Below are positions 54,230 through 62,686 of a stretch of 64,000 nt of DNA, piece by piece. The translations under genes and the position numbers were made by a program. The DNA comes from Pseudoxanthomonas sp. SE1 (GTDB lineage: Bacteria; Pseudomonadota; Gammaproteobacteria; Xanthomonadales; Xanthomonadaceae): assembly GCF_029542205.1 (NCBI RefSeq), contig NZ_CP113783.1, positions 3,153,001 through 3,217,000 of the forward strand, in the 5' to 3' direction. The stretch's first letter is position 1, and every line of letters begins with the position of its first letter. The notes under the pieces are model-generated. The model saw only the letters and a program-made list of their open reading frames with translations, was not told the DNA's origin and ran no database searches.

Positions 54230-55354
54230 TCAGGCCGCCGCAATCTCCACCCGCGCGCCGCCGGTACGCGCAGAAGCGAAGATCGCGTCCAGCACCACCA
54301 TGTCGCGCAATCCCTCTTCGCCCGGCACGCGCGGCGGCGTCCGCTGCAAGATGGCCAGCGCGTCGGCGTCCATCTGCCTCGCCTGCTGCGCGGGTGTCGC
54401 GCCGATCACCGCATCGAACCGGCGCCCGTCGCTGGCTTCGCCGCGAACGCCTTCGTAAGCCTGGAACGGCGACAGTTCGTACCATCCGTCCGCGCAGTCG
54501 GCGTGCAGCAGGTTCATGTTGCGGCCGAAGCTGGTCGCGCAGTCGGCCATGACGCCATCGGGGAATTCGAGCCGGAAGCGCATCGACTCGTCGACGCCGC
54601 GGAAGATGTCGGCGCGCTCCACATGCGGCGTCGCCGTCACCGCGATGGGCTCGGTACCGGTGGTATAGCGTGCGGCATTCAGTGCGTACACGCCCATGTC
54701 GTACATCGCGCCGCCGCCACGCACGGGATCCAGGCGCCAGTTGTCGCCGCTCGCACCGTCGAATCCGCGGAAGCCAGCTTCCGCGCGGATGCGCTGCAGG
54801 CGCCCGAACGGGTGCGACCGGGCCAATGCCATGACCGCCTGGGTATTGGGTTCGTGCTGCATGCGGTAGCCGATGGTCAGCTGCACGCGATGGTGCCGGC
54901 AGGCCTCGATCATCGTGCGCGCCTCCGCCGCGTCCATCGCCATCGGCTTCTCGCACCACACGTGCTTGCCCGCCGCCGCGGCGCGCAGGGTGAACGGCTT
55001 GTGCAGGTGGTTCGGCAGGACGACGTAGACGACGTCGATGTCGGGGTTGTCGGCGATACGGTCGAAGCCTGCGTAGTCGTAGATATTGCGGTCGGGAATG
55101 CGGTGACGACGCTGCCATTCCTCCGCCTTGGCCGGCGTGCCGGTCACGATGCCGGCCAGCCGGCACTGCTTCGTCATCTGCAGCGCGGGTGCGAGCAGGT
55201 CGCGGCTGTAGTAGCCCAGGCCGACCAGGGCGATGCCGAGCGGACGTTGCTGCTTCGCACGCGCCGCAGGAAGCATGCCGATCAGGCCGGCGGCGCCAAG
55301 CCCGCCCAGCACACGGCGGCGTGAAGGGTCATGGGAGGGGTGCGCAGGACTCAT
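54230..55354 (-). CDS. Gfo/Idh/MocA oxidoreductase, Tat-exported
   Basis: A 374-residue NAD(P)-dependent oxidoreductase. Residues 11-18 (SRRRVLGG) start a twin-arginine signal ending near 'LPAARAKQQ'. The Rossmann motif is 'IALVGLGYYSRDLLAPALQM' (GLGYYS) and the family EKP motif is in 'KHVWCEKPMAMDAAEARTMI'. The second half is the alpha/beta substrate domain ('SGDNWRLDPVRGGGAMYDMG', with the catalytic-type Asp and Tyr). Tat export together with bound cofactor recalls glucose-fructose oxidoreductase of Zymomonas. The sugar substrate is unknown. Confidence 0.92.
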   Translation of the reverse strand: MSPAHPSHDPSRRRVLGGLGAAGLIGMLPAARAKQQRPLGIALVGLGYYSRDLLAPALQMTKQCRLAGIVTGTPAKAEEWQRRHRIPDRNIYDYAGFDRIADNPDIDVVYVVLPNHLHKPFTLRAAAAGKHVWCEKPMAMDAAEARTMIEACRHHRVQLTIGYRMQHEPNTQAVMALARSHPFGRLQRIRAEAGFRGFDGASGDNWRLDPVRGGGAMYDMGVYALNAARYTTGTEPIAVTATPHVERADIFRGVDESMRFRLEFPDGVMADCATSFGRNMNLLHADCADGWYELSPFQAYEGVRGEASDGRRFDAVIGATPAQQARQMDADALAILQRTPPRVPGEEGLRDMVVLDAIFASARTGGARVEIAAA

Positions 55355-55409
55355 CGCGGATACTCCGGCCGGGAACGCCGAGGCTACCGCATGCGCTGCA
55401 TGCGCGTCG

Positions 55410-56597
55410 TCAGCGCGTGCGTTGTCCTGCCGCGTGCCGCCAGAGGAAGTCCACCAGCGGCGGCACCTTGCCCGCGAGGCCCAGCAAGGGCCCGCGCACC
55501 AGGGTCAGGTGCATCTCATCGTTCGAGAACACCTTGTTGATGCCGTCGAAAGCATGGGCGGCGGTCGCGTTCTCGCTGCGTCGCTGCCTTGCCCACCGTT
55601 CAAGCCGGTGGGGCGCCGACCAGTCCGCATGCCGGGCCAACGCGTCACGGACACTTTCGCGCAAGGCCGCCACATCACGCAGGCCCAGGTTGACGCCCTG
55701 CCCGGCCAGGGGATGCACCACGTGCGCCGCGTCGCCGGCAACGATCACGCGGCCGGCGACATAGTCCTTCGCCAGTTGCCGCCGCAGCGGGAAGGCCGCC
55801 CGCGCCGATGCCACCACCACCTCGCCGAGTTGCCCGCCCATCGCCAGCGCGAGTTCATGGCCGAACGCCGCATCGTCGAGCGCCAGCACCCGAGCAGCTT
55901 CGGCGTCGGGGAGCGTCCAGACGATCGAGCTGCGGCCGTCGGTGAAGGGCAGGAAAGCCAGGGGACCGGTCGGCAGGAATCGTTGCCACGCCGTGTCCTC
56001 GTGCGGCCGCTGCGTCTGCACGAAGGCCACGACGCCCTGTTGCGCGTAATCGTGCGAGGCGACATCCAGGCCAGCGAGCCGGCGCAGCGTGGAGTCGGCG
56101 CCATCGGCGGCGACCGCAAGCCTGGCGTCGACGCGCGCGCCGTCGTCAAGCATCAACGTCACGCCCGCTTCGTCCTGTTCCATCGCGTCCACGCGGGCGG
56201 GACAGCACACCTGCACGCCCGCCGCCGGCAGGGCCGCCCACAACCGGTCCACCAGCAATGCGTTCTCGACAATCCAGCCCAGTTGCGAACGCCCCAGGGC
56301 ATCGGCATCGAACTGGAGTTCATCGCCACCGGCGGCATCCCACACGCGCATGCGCCGATAGGGCTGCGCGCGCGCATCGCGCACCGCGTGCCATGCGCCA
56401 GCCTCCTCCAGCAGGGCCGCATTGTCGGGCGCGAACGCGTACACACGCAGGTCCGGCTGGTCCTGCGACCAGCGCGGAGGCTCGCGGCCTTCGACCAGCG
56501 TCACCTGCAATCCTTCGCGCGCCAGCACCAGGGCGCATGCCGCACCCACCACGCCGCCACCGACGACGGCCACATCGATCTGTCCGCGACGTTTCAT
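55410..56597 (-). CDS. UbiI/VisC-like FAD-dependent ubiquinone-biosynthesis hydroxylase
   Basis: A 395-residue flavoprotein monooxygenase. The FAD-binding GxGxxG is in 'IDVAVVGGGVVGAACALVLA', the second FAD site in 'VIVAGDAAHVVHPLAGQGVN', and 'LGWIVENALLVDRLWAAL' is typical of the UbiI/UbiF/COQ6 group. It probably hydroxylates the ubiquinone ring at C5 or C6. The start overlaps the UbiH gene stop by 4 bases (ATGA), making a two-gene hydroxylase operon. Confidence 0.93.
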   Translation of the reverse strand: MKRRGQIDVAVVGGGVVGAACALVLAREGLQVTLVEGREPPRWSQDQPDLRVYAFAPDNAALLEEAGAWHAVRDARAQPYRRMRVWDAAGGDELQFDADALGRSQLGWIVENALLVDRLWAALPAAGVQVCCPARVDAMEQDEAGVTLMLDDGARVDARLAVAADGADSTLRRLAGLDVASHDYAQQGVVAFVQTQRPHEDTAWQRFLPTGPLAFLPFTDGRSSIVWTLPDAEAARVLALDDAAFGHELALAMGGQLGEVVVASARAAFPLRRQLAKDYVAGRVIVAGDAAHVVHPLAGQGVNLGLRDVAALRESVRDALARHADWSAPHRLERWARQRRSENATAAHAFDGINKVFSNDEMHLTLVRGPLLGLAGKVPPLVDFLWRHAAGQRTR

Positions 56598-57802
56598 GCG
56601 GTCTCCCCGCGACACAACGCCGGCACATCCCCGCGGAATCCCATGGCGCCTCCCACCAGGAACGACTGCAGCGAAGCGTGCGCATCCACCGCCACCAGGC
56701 CCAGGCTGCGTAGCGGTTTCAGCAGGGGCGACGGGTTGGCGGTCAGTCGCGCCAGCCCGTCGGAGAACGCCAGCGTGCGTTCGCGGTCTTCTTGCCGGCG
56801 CGTCGCATAGGCCGCGAGGCTGCCCGCCTCGCCGGGATCGTCGCTGCGGGCGATCTCTTCCGCCAACGTCAGCGCATCCCGCAGGCCCAGATTGAAACCC
56901 TGCGCGCCGATCGGATGGATCGTCTGCGCGGCATTGCCCAGCAGCACTGCGCGCTCGGCGACCAGCCGCTGCGCAACGACACGCACAAGGGGGTAGGCAC
57001 TGCGCTCCCCGCTGCCGACCAGCCTGCCGATACGCCAGCCTGCCTCGCGCTGCAAGCGCGCAAGCCAGGCAGCCTCGTCCAGCGCCGCAACGGCGTCGGC
57101 CTCCGCGCGTGCCACGCCGTGCACCACGCCCCAGTGGCGATCGCCACGTGGCAGCAACGCCGTGGGACCGGCACCACCGAAACGCTCGTATGCCGTGCCA
57201 TCCGGCGCACGCGCGGCGCGCACCCGGGCGACGAACAGGGTCTGCAGGTAGTCGTGTTCGTCCACCCCGATGCCGAGCGCATCGCGCACGGCGCTGCGCG
57301 TGCCATCGGCAGCCACCACCAGCCGCGCGCGCAGTTCGCGTTCGCCGCCGGCATCGGCGATGCGCAGGACGCGGCATCCCGCATCGCCCGACGCGAACCC
57401 GACAAAGCGTGCCGGCCGATACCGCGTCAGCCTCGTCAGCTGGTCGAGCCGCGTTTCCAGCGCCTCGCCGACATCGCGCGCGACGACCACCTGCCCGAAG
57501 ACCTCGCGGCCATAGTCGCCTGCATCGAGCTGCACGCGACCGAAATCGCCCTGCCGGCTGATGTGGATGCGGCGGATCGGGCCGGTCGGCGCACGCAGCT
57601 GCTGCATCACCCCCAGCACGGTCAGCGCATTGACGGTGGCCGCCGCGAAGCTGAGGTTGCGCTGGTCGAACACCGCCGGCATCTGGCCCGCAGGCGTCGC
57701 TTCGACCAGCCCCACGTCCAGTCCCTGCCGGTCCAGGGCGATGGCCAGGCTTGCACCCACCAGCCCGCCGCCCACGATCACCACGTCATGCCGTTCTGTC
57801 AT
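56594..57802 (-). CDS. ubiH: 2-octaprenyl-6-methoxyphenol hydroxylase
   Basis: A 402-residue FAD monooxygenase of ubiquinone biosynthesis (C1 hydroxylation). 'HDVVIVGGGLVGASLAIALD' binds FAD. 'FDQRNLSFAAATVNALTVLG' and 'IRRIHISRQGDFGRVQLDAG' are UbiH-specific. 'AVLLGNAAQTIHPIGAQGFN' is the second FAD site. It is the first gene of the pair and is divergent from the BtuM-like gene, with 97 bases between. Confidence 0.95.
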   Translation of the reverse strand: MTERHDVVIVGGGLVGASLAIALDRQGLDVGLVEATPAGQMPAVFDQRNLSFAAATVNALTVLGVMQQLRAPTGPIRRIHISRQGDFGRVQLDAGDYGREVFGQVVVARDVGEALETRLDQLTRLTRYRPARFVGFASGDAGCRVLRIADAGGERELRARLVVAADGTRSAVRDALGIGVDEHDYLQTLFVARVRAARAPDGTAYERFGGAGPTALLPRGDRHWGVVHGVARAEADAVAALDEAAWLARLQREAGWRIGRLVGSGERSAYPLVRVVAQRLVAERAVLLGNAAQTIHPIGAQGFNLGLRDALTLAEEIARSDDPGEAGSLAAYATRRQEDRERTLAFSDGLARLTANPSPLLKPLRSLGLVAVDAHASLQSFLVGGAMGFRGDVPALCRGETA

Positions 57803-57899
57803 GCGGCCATGATACCGCCCCGGTCTCCAGGCCCCTTCCTGCGGCCTGCCGGACGCAGGCTCCGGTAGAATGCGGGGCTGAGTCTCCGGAACCCTGCCG

Positions 57900-58502
57900 A
57901 TGAACACCACTTTCCAACGCGCCCTCGTGCTGGCGCTGGTCGCCGCCCTGCTGGTCCTCACCCGCCTGCACCTGCCCACCACGTTCGGCCACATCGGCCC
58001 GTTGCCCGACGCCAGCTGGGCCGCCTTCTTCATCGGCGGCTACTATCTGCGCACGTGGTCGCGCTGGGCGTTCCCGCTGTTCATGGCGGCAGCGGTCGTG
58101 GTGGATTACATCGTCATCAGCGGCCAGGGCATCAACTTCTGGACGCACTACTGCGTATCGCCGGCGTACTGGTTCCTGCTGCCGGCCTACGGCGCGCTCT
58201 GGCTGAGTGGCACGATGCTGCGCCGCTACCAGACCGCGAATCATGGCCGCACGCTGGCGCTGCTGGTCGGCAGCCTGCTGGCCTCGGTCACCGTCTGCCA
58301 CCTGCTGAGCCAGGGCAGCTTCTACTGGCTGAGCCCGGTCGTCAGCGAACCGACGCTGGCCGGCTGGTGGAAGAACTTCAGCGACTGGTACCTGCCGTAC
58401 CTGCGCGTGGCCGCGATCTACGTGGGCCTGGCCGTCATCGTGCACGTGATGGTCGAACAGGTCGTGCGCCTGGCCAAGCCGCACGGCCGCACCGCGGACT
58501 GA
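57900..58502 (+). CDS. BtuM-like membrane protein (candidate cobalamin transporter)
   Basis: A 200-residue membrane protein with about six hydrophobic segments ('ALVLALVAALLVLTRLHL', 'SWAAFFIGGYYLRTWSRWAF', 'PAYWFLLPAYGALWLSGTML', 'TLALLVGSLLASVTVCHLLS'). Cys85 sits in 'WTHYCVSPAYWFLLPAYG', close to the cobalt-binding Cys80 of Thiobacillus denitrificans BtuM, a stand-alone ECF-type S-component for vitamin B12. A PduO-type cobalamin adenosyltransferase gene begins 16 bases downstream, an arrangement known for BtuM. No cobalamin riboswitch is evident. The identification rests on memory of the family plus context. Confidence 0.7.
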   Translation: MNTTFQRALVLALVAALLVLTRLHLPTTFGHIGPLPDASWAAFFIGGYYLRTWSRWAFPLFMAAAVVVDYIVISGQGINFWTHYCVSPAYWFLLPAYGALWLSGTMLRRYQTANHGRTLALLVGSLLASVTVCHLLSQGSFYWLSPVVSEPTLAGWWKNFSDWYLPYLRVAAIYVGLAVIVHVMVEQVVRLAKPHGRTAD

Positions 58503-58518
58503 CCGGGTCGGCGACACG

Positions 58519-59076
58519 ATGGGCAACCGCCTCTCGAAGATCTACACGCGCACCGGCGACGACGGCAGTACGGGGCTGGGCGATGGCACGCGCGTGGGCA
58601 AGGATTCCGCGCGCGTCACCGCCTACGGCACGGTGGACGAAGCCAATTCGGCCATCGGCGTGCTGCTCGCGGTGCCCGGCGTGGCCGAGGACATCCGCGC
58701 GCTGTTGACCACTGTGCAGCACCAGTTGTTCGACCTGGGCGGCGAGCTGTGCATCCCCGGCCATGCCGCGATCACCGGCGACGACGTGGATGCGCTGGAA
58801 AAGCAGCTGGACCACTACAACGACGACCTGCCGCCGCTGAAGGATTTCATCCTGCCGGCCGGCGGCGAGGCCGCGTCGCGCTGCCATCTGGCCCGGACCA
58901 TCGTGCGCCGCGCCGAGCGCGAGACCGTGACCTTGGCCCGCCACGACGCGGTGCGGCCGGAAGCGATCCGCTACCTCAACCGGCTTTCGGACCTGCTGTT
59001 CGTGCTGGCCCGCGTACTGGCGCGCGCCGACGGCCAGGGCGAAGTGCTGTGGAAGCACGAACGACGCCATTCCTGA
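58519..59076 (+). CDS. PduO-type cob(I)alamin adenosyltransferase
   Basis: A 185-residue trimeric enzyme that transfers adenosyl from ATP to cob(I)alamin. The N-terminal ATP loop is 'KIYTRTGDDGSTGLGDGTRV'. 'VTAYGTVDEANSAIGVLLAV' and 'ARTIVRRAERETVTLARHDA' are signature regions with the active-site Arg and Glu, and 'YLNRLSDLLFVLARVLAR' ends the domain. It is co-oriented and tightly spaced with the BtuM-like gene, supporting B12 uptake and activation as a unit. Confidence 0.95.
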   Translation: MGNRLSKIYTRTGDDGSTGLGDGTRVGKDSARVTAYGTVDEANSAIGVLLAVPGVAEDIRALLTTVQHQLFDLGGELCIPGHAAITGDDVDALEKQLDHYNDDLPPLKDFILPAGGEAASRCHLARTIVRRAERETVTLARHDAVRPEAIRYLNRLSDLLFVLARVLARADGQGEVLWKHERRHS

Positions 59077-59191
59077 GCGGGCGTCTTCCCCCAAGGTCGG
59101 ATGCCGGCGCACCCGGCCCCGCGCTTAGAATGGCGCCGGACTTCCATTGCGGAGAGGCGGATCCCGCCCCGTCGAGGGCAACGCCGGCACC

Positions 59192-60100
59192 TTGATCATC
59201 TTCACCCACCCCGCCTGCCTGCTGCACGATCCCGGCCCCGACCATCCGGAGCGGCCGGCGCGGCTCGAAGTAGTGCTCGAGGCACTCCGGCTGCACCATG
59301 GCGACGCCGATTGGCGCGAGGCCCCGATGGCGAAGCTCGGCGACCTGCGCCGGGTGCACGACGAGGCGCTCGTGCGCGAAGTGCTGGAAGCGGATGTGTC
59401 CGGCTACCGCATGCTCGATCCGGATACGGTGTTGTGCCCGGCCTCGCGTGCCGCCGCCCTGCGTGCCGCCGGTGCCGGCGTAGCGGCGGTGGATGCCGTG
59501 ATGAATGGCGAGGACCTGACCGCGTTCTGCGCGGTGAGGCCACCCGGCCACCACGCGACCAGCAGTGCCGCCATGGGCTTCTGCCTGTTCAACAACATCG
59601 CCGTGGCGGCCGCGTACGCCTGCGACAAGCACGGGCTGGAGCGCGTGGCCGTCATCGACTTCGATGTGCACCACGGCAACGGCACCCAAGCGATTTTCTA
59701 CGACGACCCACGGGTGGCCTACTTCAGCAGCCACGAGTCGGGGATCTACCCGCACAGCGGCGCGCCCTACGAGCGAGGCGTGGGCAACGTGTTCAACGCG
59801 TTGCTGCCGCCGGGCAGTGGCGGTTTCCGTTTCCAGAACACCTGGGCGGACGAACTTCTGCCTGCGCTGGACGACTTCAAGCCCCAGTTGCTGCTGGTCT
59901 CGGCCGGTTTCGACGCGCACATGCGGGATCCGCTGGCGGACCTGATGCTGGAGACCGAAGACTTCGGGTGGCTGACCCGGCAGTTGCGCGCCCTGGCACA
60001 GCGCCATGCCGGAGGACGGATCGTCTCGATGCTCGAGGGGGGCTACGACCTGGAAGCCCTTCGGGAATGTGCCGTGGCCCACCTGGACGCGCTGCGCTGA
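59192..60100 (+). CDS. Histone deacetylase/acetylpolyamine amidohydrolase family protein
   Basis: A 302-residue zinc hydrolase of the arginase/deacetylase fold. 'FCAVRPPGHHATSSAAMGFC' holds the catalytic His-His pair. 'RVAVIDFDVHHGNGTQAIFY' has the zinc-binding Asp and His, and 'LLVSAGFDAHMRDPLADLML' the second zinc Asp. 'SMLEGGYDLEALRECAVAHL' has the active Tyr region. In bacteria the substrate is often an acetylated polyamine or acetoin-related compound, unknown here. The start is the TTG at 59192, where homologous sequence (LIIFTHPACLLHDPGPDHPE) begins. Confidence 0.93.
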   Translation: MIIFTHPACLLHDPGPDHPERPARLEVVLEALRLHHGDADWREAPMAKLGDLRRVHDEALVREVLEADVSGYRMLDPDTVLCPASRAAALRAAGAGVAAVDAVMNGEDLTAFCAVRPPGHHATSSAAMGFCLFNNIAVAAAYACDKHGLERVAVIDFDVHHGNGTQAIFYDDPRVAYFSSHESGIYPHSGAPYERGVGNVFNALLPPGSGGFRFQNTWADELLPALDDFKPQLLLVSAGFDAHMRDPLADLMLETEDFGWLTRQLRALAQRHAGGRIVSMLEGGYDLEALRECAVAHLDALR

Positions 60101-60217
60101 GACCCCGGGCCTGTCGCTGAACCCCGCCCGACATCGGCCGAAGGCCTTCATTGCCCGCATGCATGGGATGGGGCAAGCTAACGGCCGTTTTTCGTTCGAC
60201 AGCGAGCCCAGCACCGC

Positions 60218-62686
60218 GTGCGCCCTGCCCTTCGCCTGCTCCCGTTGCCCTTCAGCATTGCCCTGTGCCTGCCCGCGCTGGCGGCTGACGAAAAGCCCGA
60301 AAGCTGGGCGCTGTGTCCAATCCAGGATGTGATTCCGACATTCGGGGGTGCGCCGCAGCCACCGGCTGCGGGTAGCGCCCAGGCGTCGCGGGAGCAGCGC
60401 GCCGAGCAACCGACCTCGATCGAGGGCGACCAGCTCTCCGGCACCGAGGCCAATCCCCAGTACAGCGGCGAGGTCGTCCTCACCCGCGGGGACCAGTTCC
60501 TCGGCGCAGACAATCTGAAGTATGACCAGGCGCAGGACACCTACGTCGCTGACGGCCACATCCGCTACCAGGATGCCGGCATCCGCCTGATCGCCGACAG
60601 CGCCCGCGGCGACCAGGGCGCCGACTCGCACCAGATCGACAACGTCCGCTACCAGCTGGTCTCCCGGCGCGGCAACGGCGGCGCCGACCGCATCGACATG
60701 AAGGGGCCGGAAGGCAGCCTGCTGCATTCGACCTACTCCACCTGCGATCCCGAAGACCGCCGCTGGGAACTGCGTTCGCGTCGCATCGACATCAACACCG
60801 ACGACGGCTGGGGCGTGGCGCGCGGCGCGACGATCCGGCTGGGCAAGGTGCCGGTGCTTTACGTGCCATACCTGAAGTTCCCGATCGACGACCAGCGCCA
60901 CACCGGCCTGCTGTACCCGGCAGTGGGACTGTCCGGCCGCAATGGCTTCGACTACCAGCAGCCGATCTACCTGAACCTGGCACCGAACTACGATGCCACC
61001 CTGGAGCCGCGCTACATGAGCGAGCGCGGATTCCAGCTGGGTGCGGAATTCCGCTACCTGTACGAAAAAGGCCGCGGCGAGATCCAGGGCGCCTGGATGA
61101 ACAAGGACGACCTGGTCCGCGACCGGATGAATGAGGCGGACTACGACCCGCTCAATCCAAACAACCCTGACCCGGACGACGGTCGAGGTTATTTCTCGTA
61201 TGCAGGCTCGCACCGGTTCAGTCGCAACTGGCAGGCGCGCGCGAACCTGATGTGGCTCAGCGACGCACGCTACCAGGAAGATTTCGGCAGTTCGCTGTAC
61301 GGCCAAGCCTACTCGTCGGTGACCAGCACCGCAGGTATATACGGGTCTGGTGAATATTGGGCCGCCGGGCTGATGGCAGACCATTGGCAATTGGCCGACT
61401 ACCTGAGCACCGAGCGTTCACTGCCCTACAACCGCCTGCCGCGCACTTACCTCAACTGGAACCAGCCCCTGGGCAGCTGGATCAGCGTGGGCGGGCACGC
61501 GGAAGCGGTGAAGTTCCAGCACGACGAGAAGCCCGGCGGAAGCCGCATCGACATCAAGCCGACCATCTCGTTCCCGTTGCAGGGTGCATCCTGGTACATC
61601 ACGCCCACGCTGGCGTACCGCCATACCGAGTACCGCCTCGACGCTGATCTGGCGCAGGAGATCGCCACCAATCGCGCCGTCGAGGCGTACGGCGTGCCGG
61701 CTGCACAGGTGACGCCCGCGATGGTGGCGGAATTCTACGACCGCTCGCCCAGCCGCAGCCTGCCGATCGGCTCGCTGGATGCGGGCGTCTATTTCGACCG
61801 CGAGACCGAGATCAAGGGCGACCGCTTCCTGCATACGCTTGAACCGCGCCTGTTCTACCTCAACGCACCGTACCGCGAGCAGGACGGACTGCCGATATTC
61901 GATACCCGTCCGTTCAACTTCAGCTACGGCCAGTTGTTCCGCGACAACCGCTACACGGGCCCCGACCGCCAGGCCGATGCCAACCAGCTGACGCTGGCAC
62001 TGACCACGCGCCTGCTGCGGCAGAAGGACGGCTTCGAACGGCTGTCGGCCAGCATCGGCCAGATCCGCTACTTCGACGACAGCCTGGTCACCTATTCGTC
62101 TGCAGAAACGCCGCTTGAACAAGGCAAGTCGGCCTGGGTGGTGGACGCCAACTACGCGCCCACCGACCGGTGGACGATCGGCGCTTCCTACCAGTGGGAC
62201 CCGAAGTTCCGTCGCGAGGATCTTGCCAGCGTCCGTGCGCGCTACCTGCTACCTGACGATGGCGTGGTCAACATCACTTACCGCCGTCGCCGCGACCTGC
62301 TGGAACAGGCCGACTTCTCGTTCCTCTATCCGGTCACGCCATCGTGGAGCGTAGTGGGTCGCTACTACCACTCCTTCTACCGCGATGCCGCCACCGACCA
62401 GGAGCCCGGCCTGCTGGAAGGCGTGGCTGGCGTGCAATGGGACAGCTGTTGCCTCGCCGTGCGCGCGCTGGTCCGTCGCTATGTCCGCAATCGCGAGGGC
62501 GACATGAACACCGGCTTCCAGGTCGAATTCGTCCTGAAGGGCCTGGGTTCGGCGGGCCAGAACACGGACCGCACCCTGCGCCGTGCTATCCTCGGTTATT
62601 ACCGAGACGACCTCTATCTCGTCCCGCCGAGCAATATCGCGCAGCGTCCGGACGACAACACCTACGATCCGGATCCGATGCCATGA
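60218..62686 (+). CDS. lptD: LPS-assembly protein LptD
   Basis: An 822-residue outer-membrane beta-barrel that inserts lipopolysaccharide into the outer leaflet with LptE. It has a signal peptide ('LLPLPFSIALCLPALA'), a periplasmic OstA-like domain ('YSGEVVLTRGDQFLGADNLK') and a large barrel. Cysteines expected to form the paired disulfides are Cys33, one in 'STYSTCDPEDRRWELRS', and an adjacent pair in 'VQWDSCCLAVRALVRR', as in E. coli LptD. The start is the GTG at 60218. The ATG of surA overlaps its stop. SurA is its folding chaperone. Confidence 0.96.
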   Translation: MRPALRLLPLPFSIALCLPALAADEKPESWALCPIQDVIPTFGGAPQPPAAGSAQASREQRAEQPTSIEGDQLSGTEANPQYSGEVVLTRGDQFLGADNLKYDQAQDTYVADGHIRYQDAGIRLIADSARGDQGADSHQIDNVRYQLVSRRGNGGADRIDMKGPEGSLLHSTYSTCDPEDRRWELRSRRIDINTDDGWGVARGATIRLGKVPVLYVPYLKFPIDDQRHTGLLYPAVGLSGRNGFDYQQPIYLNLAPNYDATLEPRYMSERGFQLGAEFRYLYEKGRGEIQGAWMNKDDLVRDRMNEADYDPLNPNNPDPDDGRGYFSYAGSHRFSRNWQARANLMWLSDARYQEDFGSSLYGQAYSSVTSTAGIYGSGEYWAAGLMADHWQLADYLSTERSLPYNRLPRTYLNWNQPLGSWISVGGHAEAVKFQHDEKPGGSRIDIKPTISFPLQGASWYITPTLAYRHTEYRLDADLAQEIATNRAVEAYGVPAAQVTPAMVAEFYDRSPSRSLPIGSLDAGVYFDRETEIKGDRFLHTLEPRLFYLNAPYREQDGLPIFDTRPFNFSYGQLFRDNRYTGPDRQADANQLTLALTTRLLRQKDGFERLSASIGQIRYFDDSLVTYSSAETPLEQGKSAWVVDANYAPTDRWTIGASYQWDPKFRREDLASVRARYLLPDDGVVNITYRRRRDLLEQADFSFLYPVTPSWSVVGRYYHSFYRDAATDQEPGLLEGVAGVQWDSCCLAVRALVRRYVRNREGDMNTGFQVEFVLKGLGSAGQNTDRTLRRAILGYYRDDLYLVPPSNIAQRPDDNTYDPDPMP

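Noticed and set aside
58976..61390. 804-codon minus-strand open frame over the pduO, deacetylase-family and lptD genes
   Set aside because: It crosses three real genes and their gaps without any recognisable motif.
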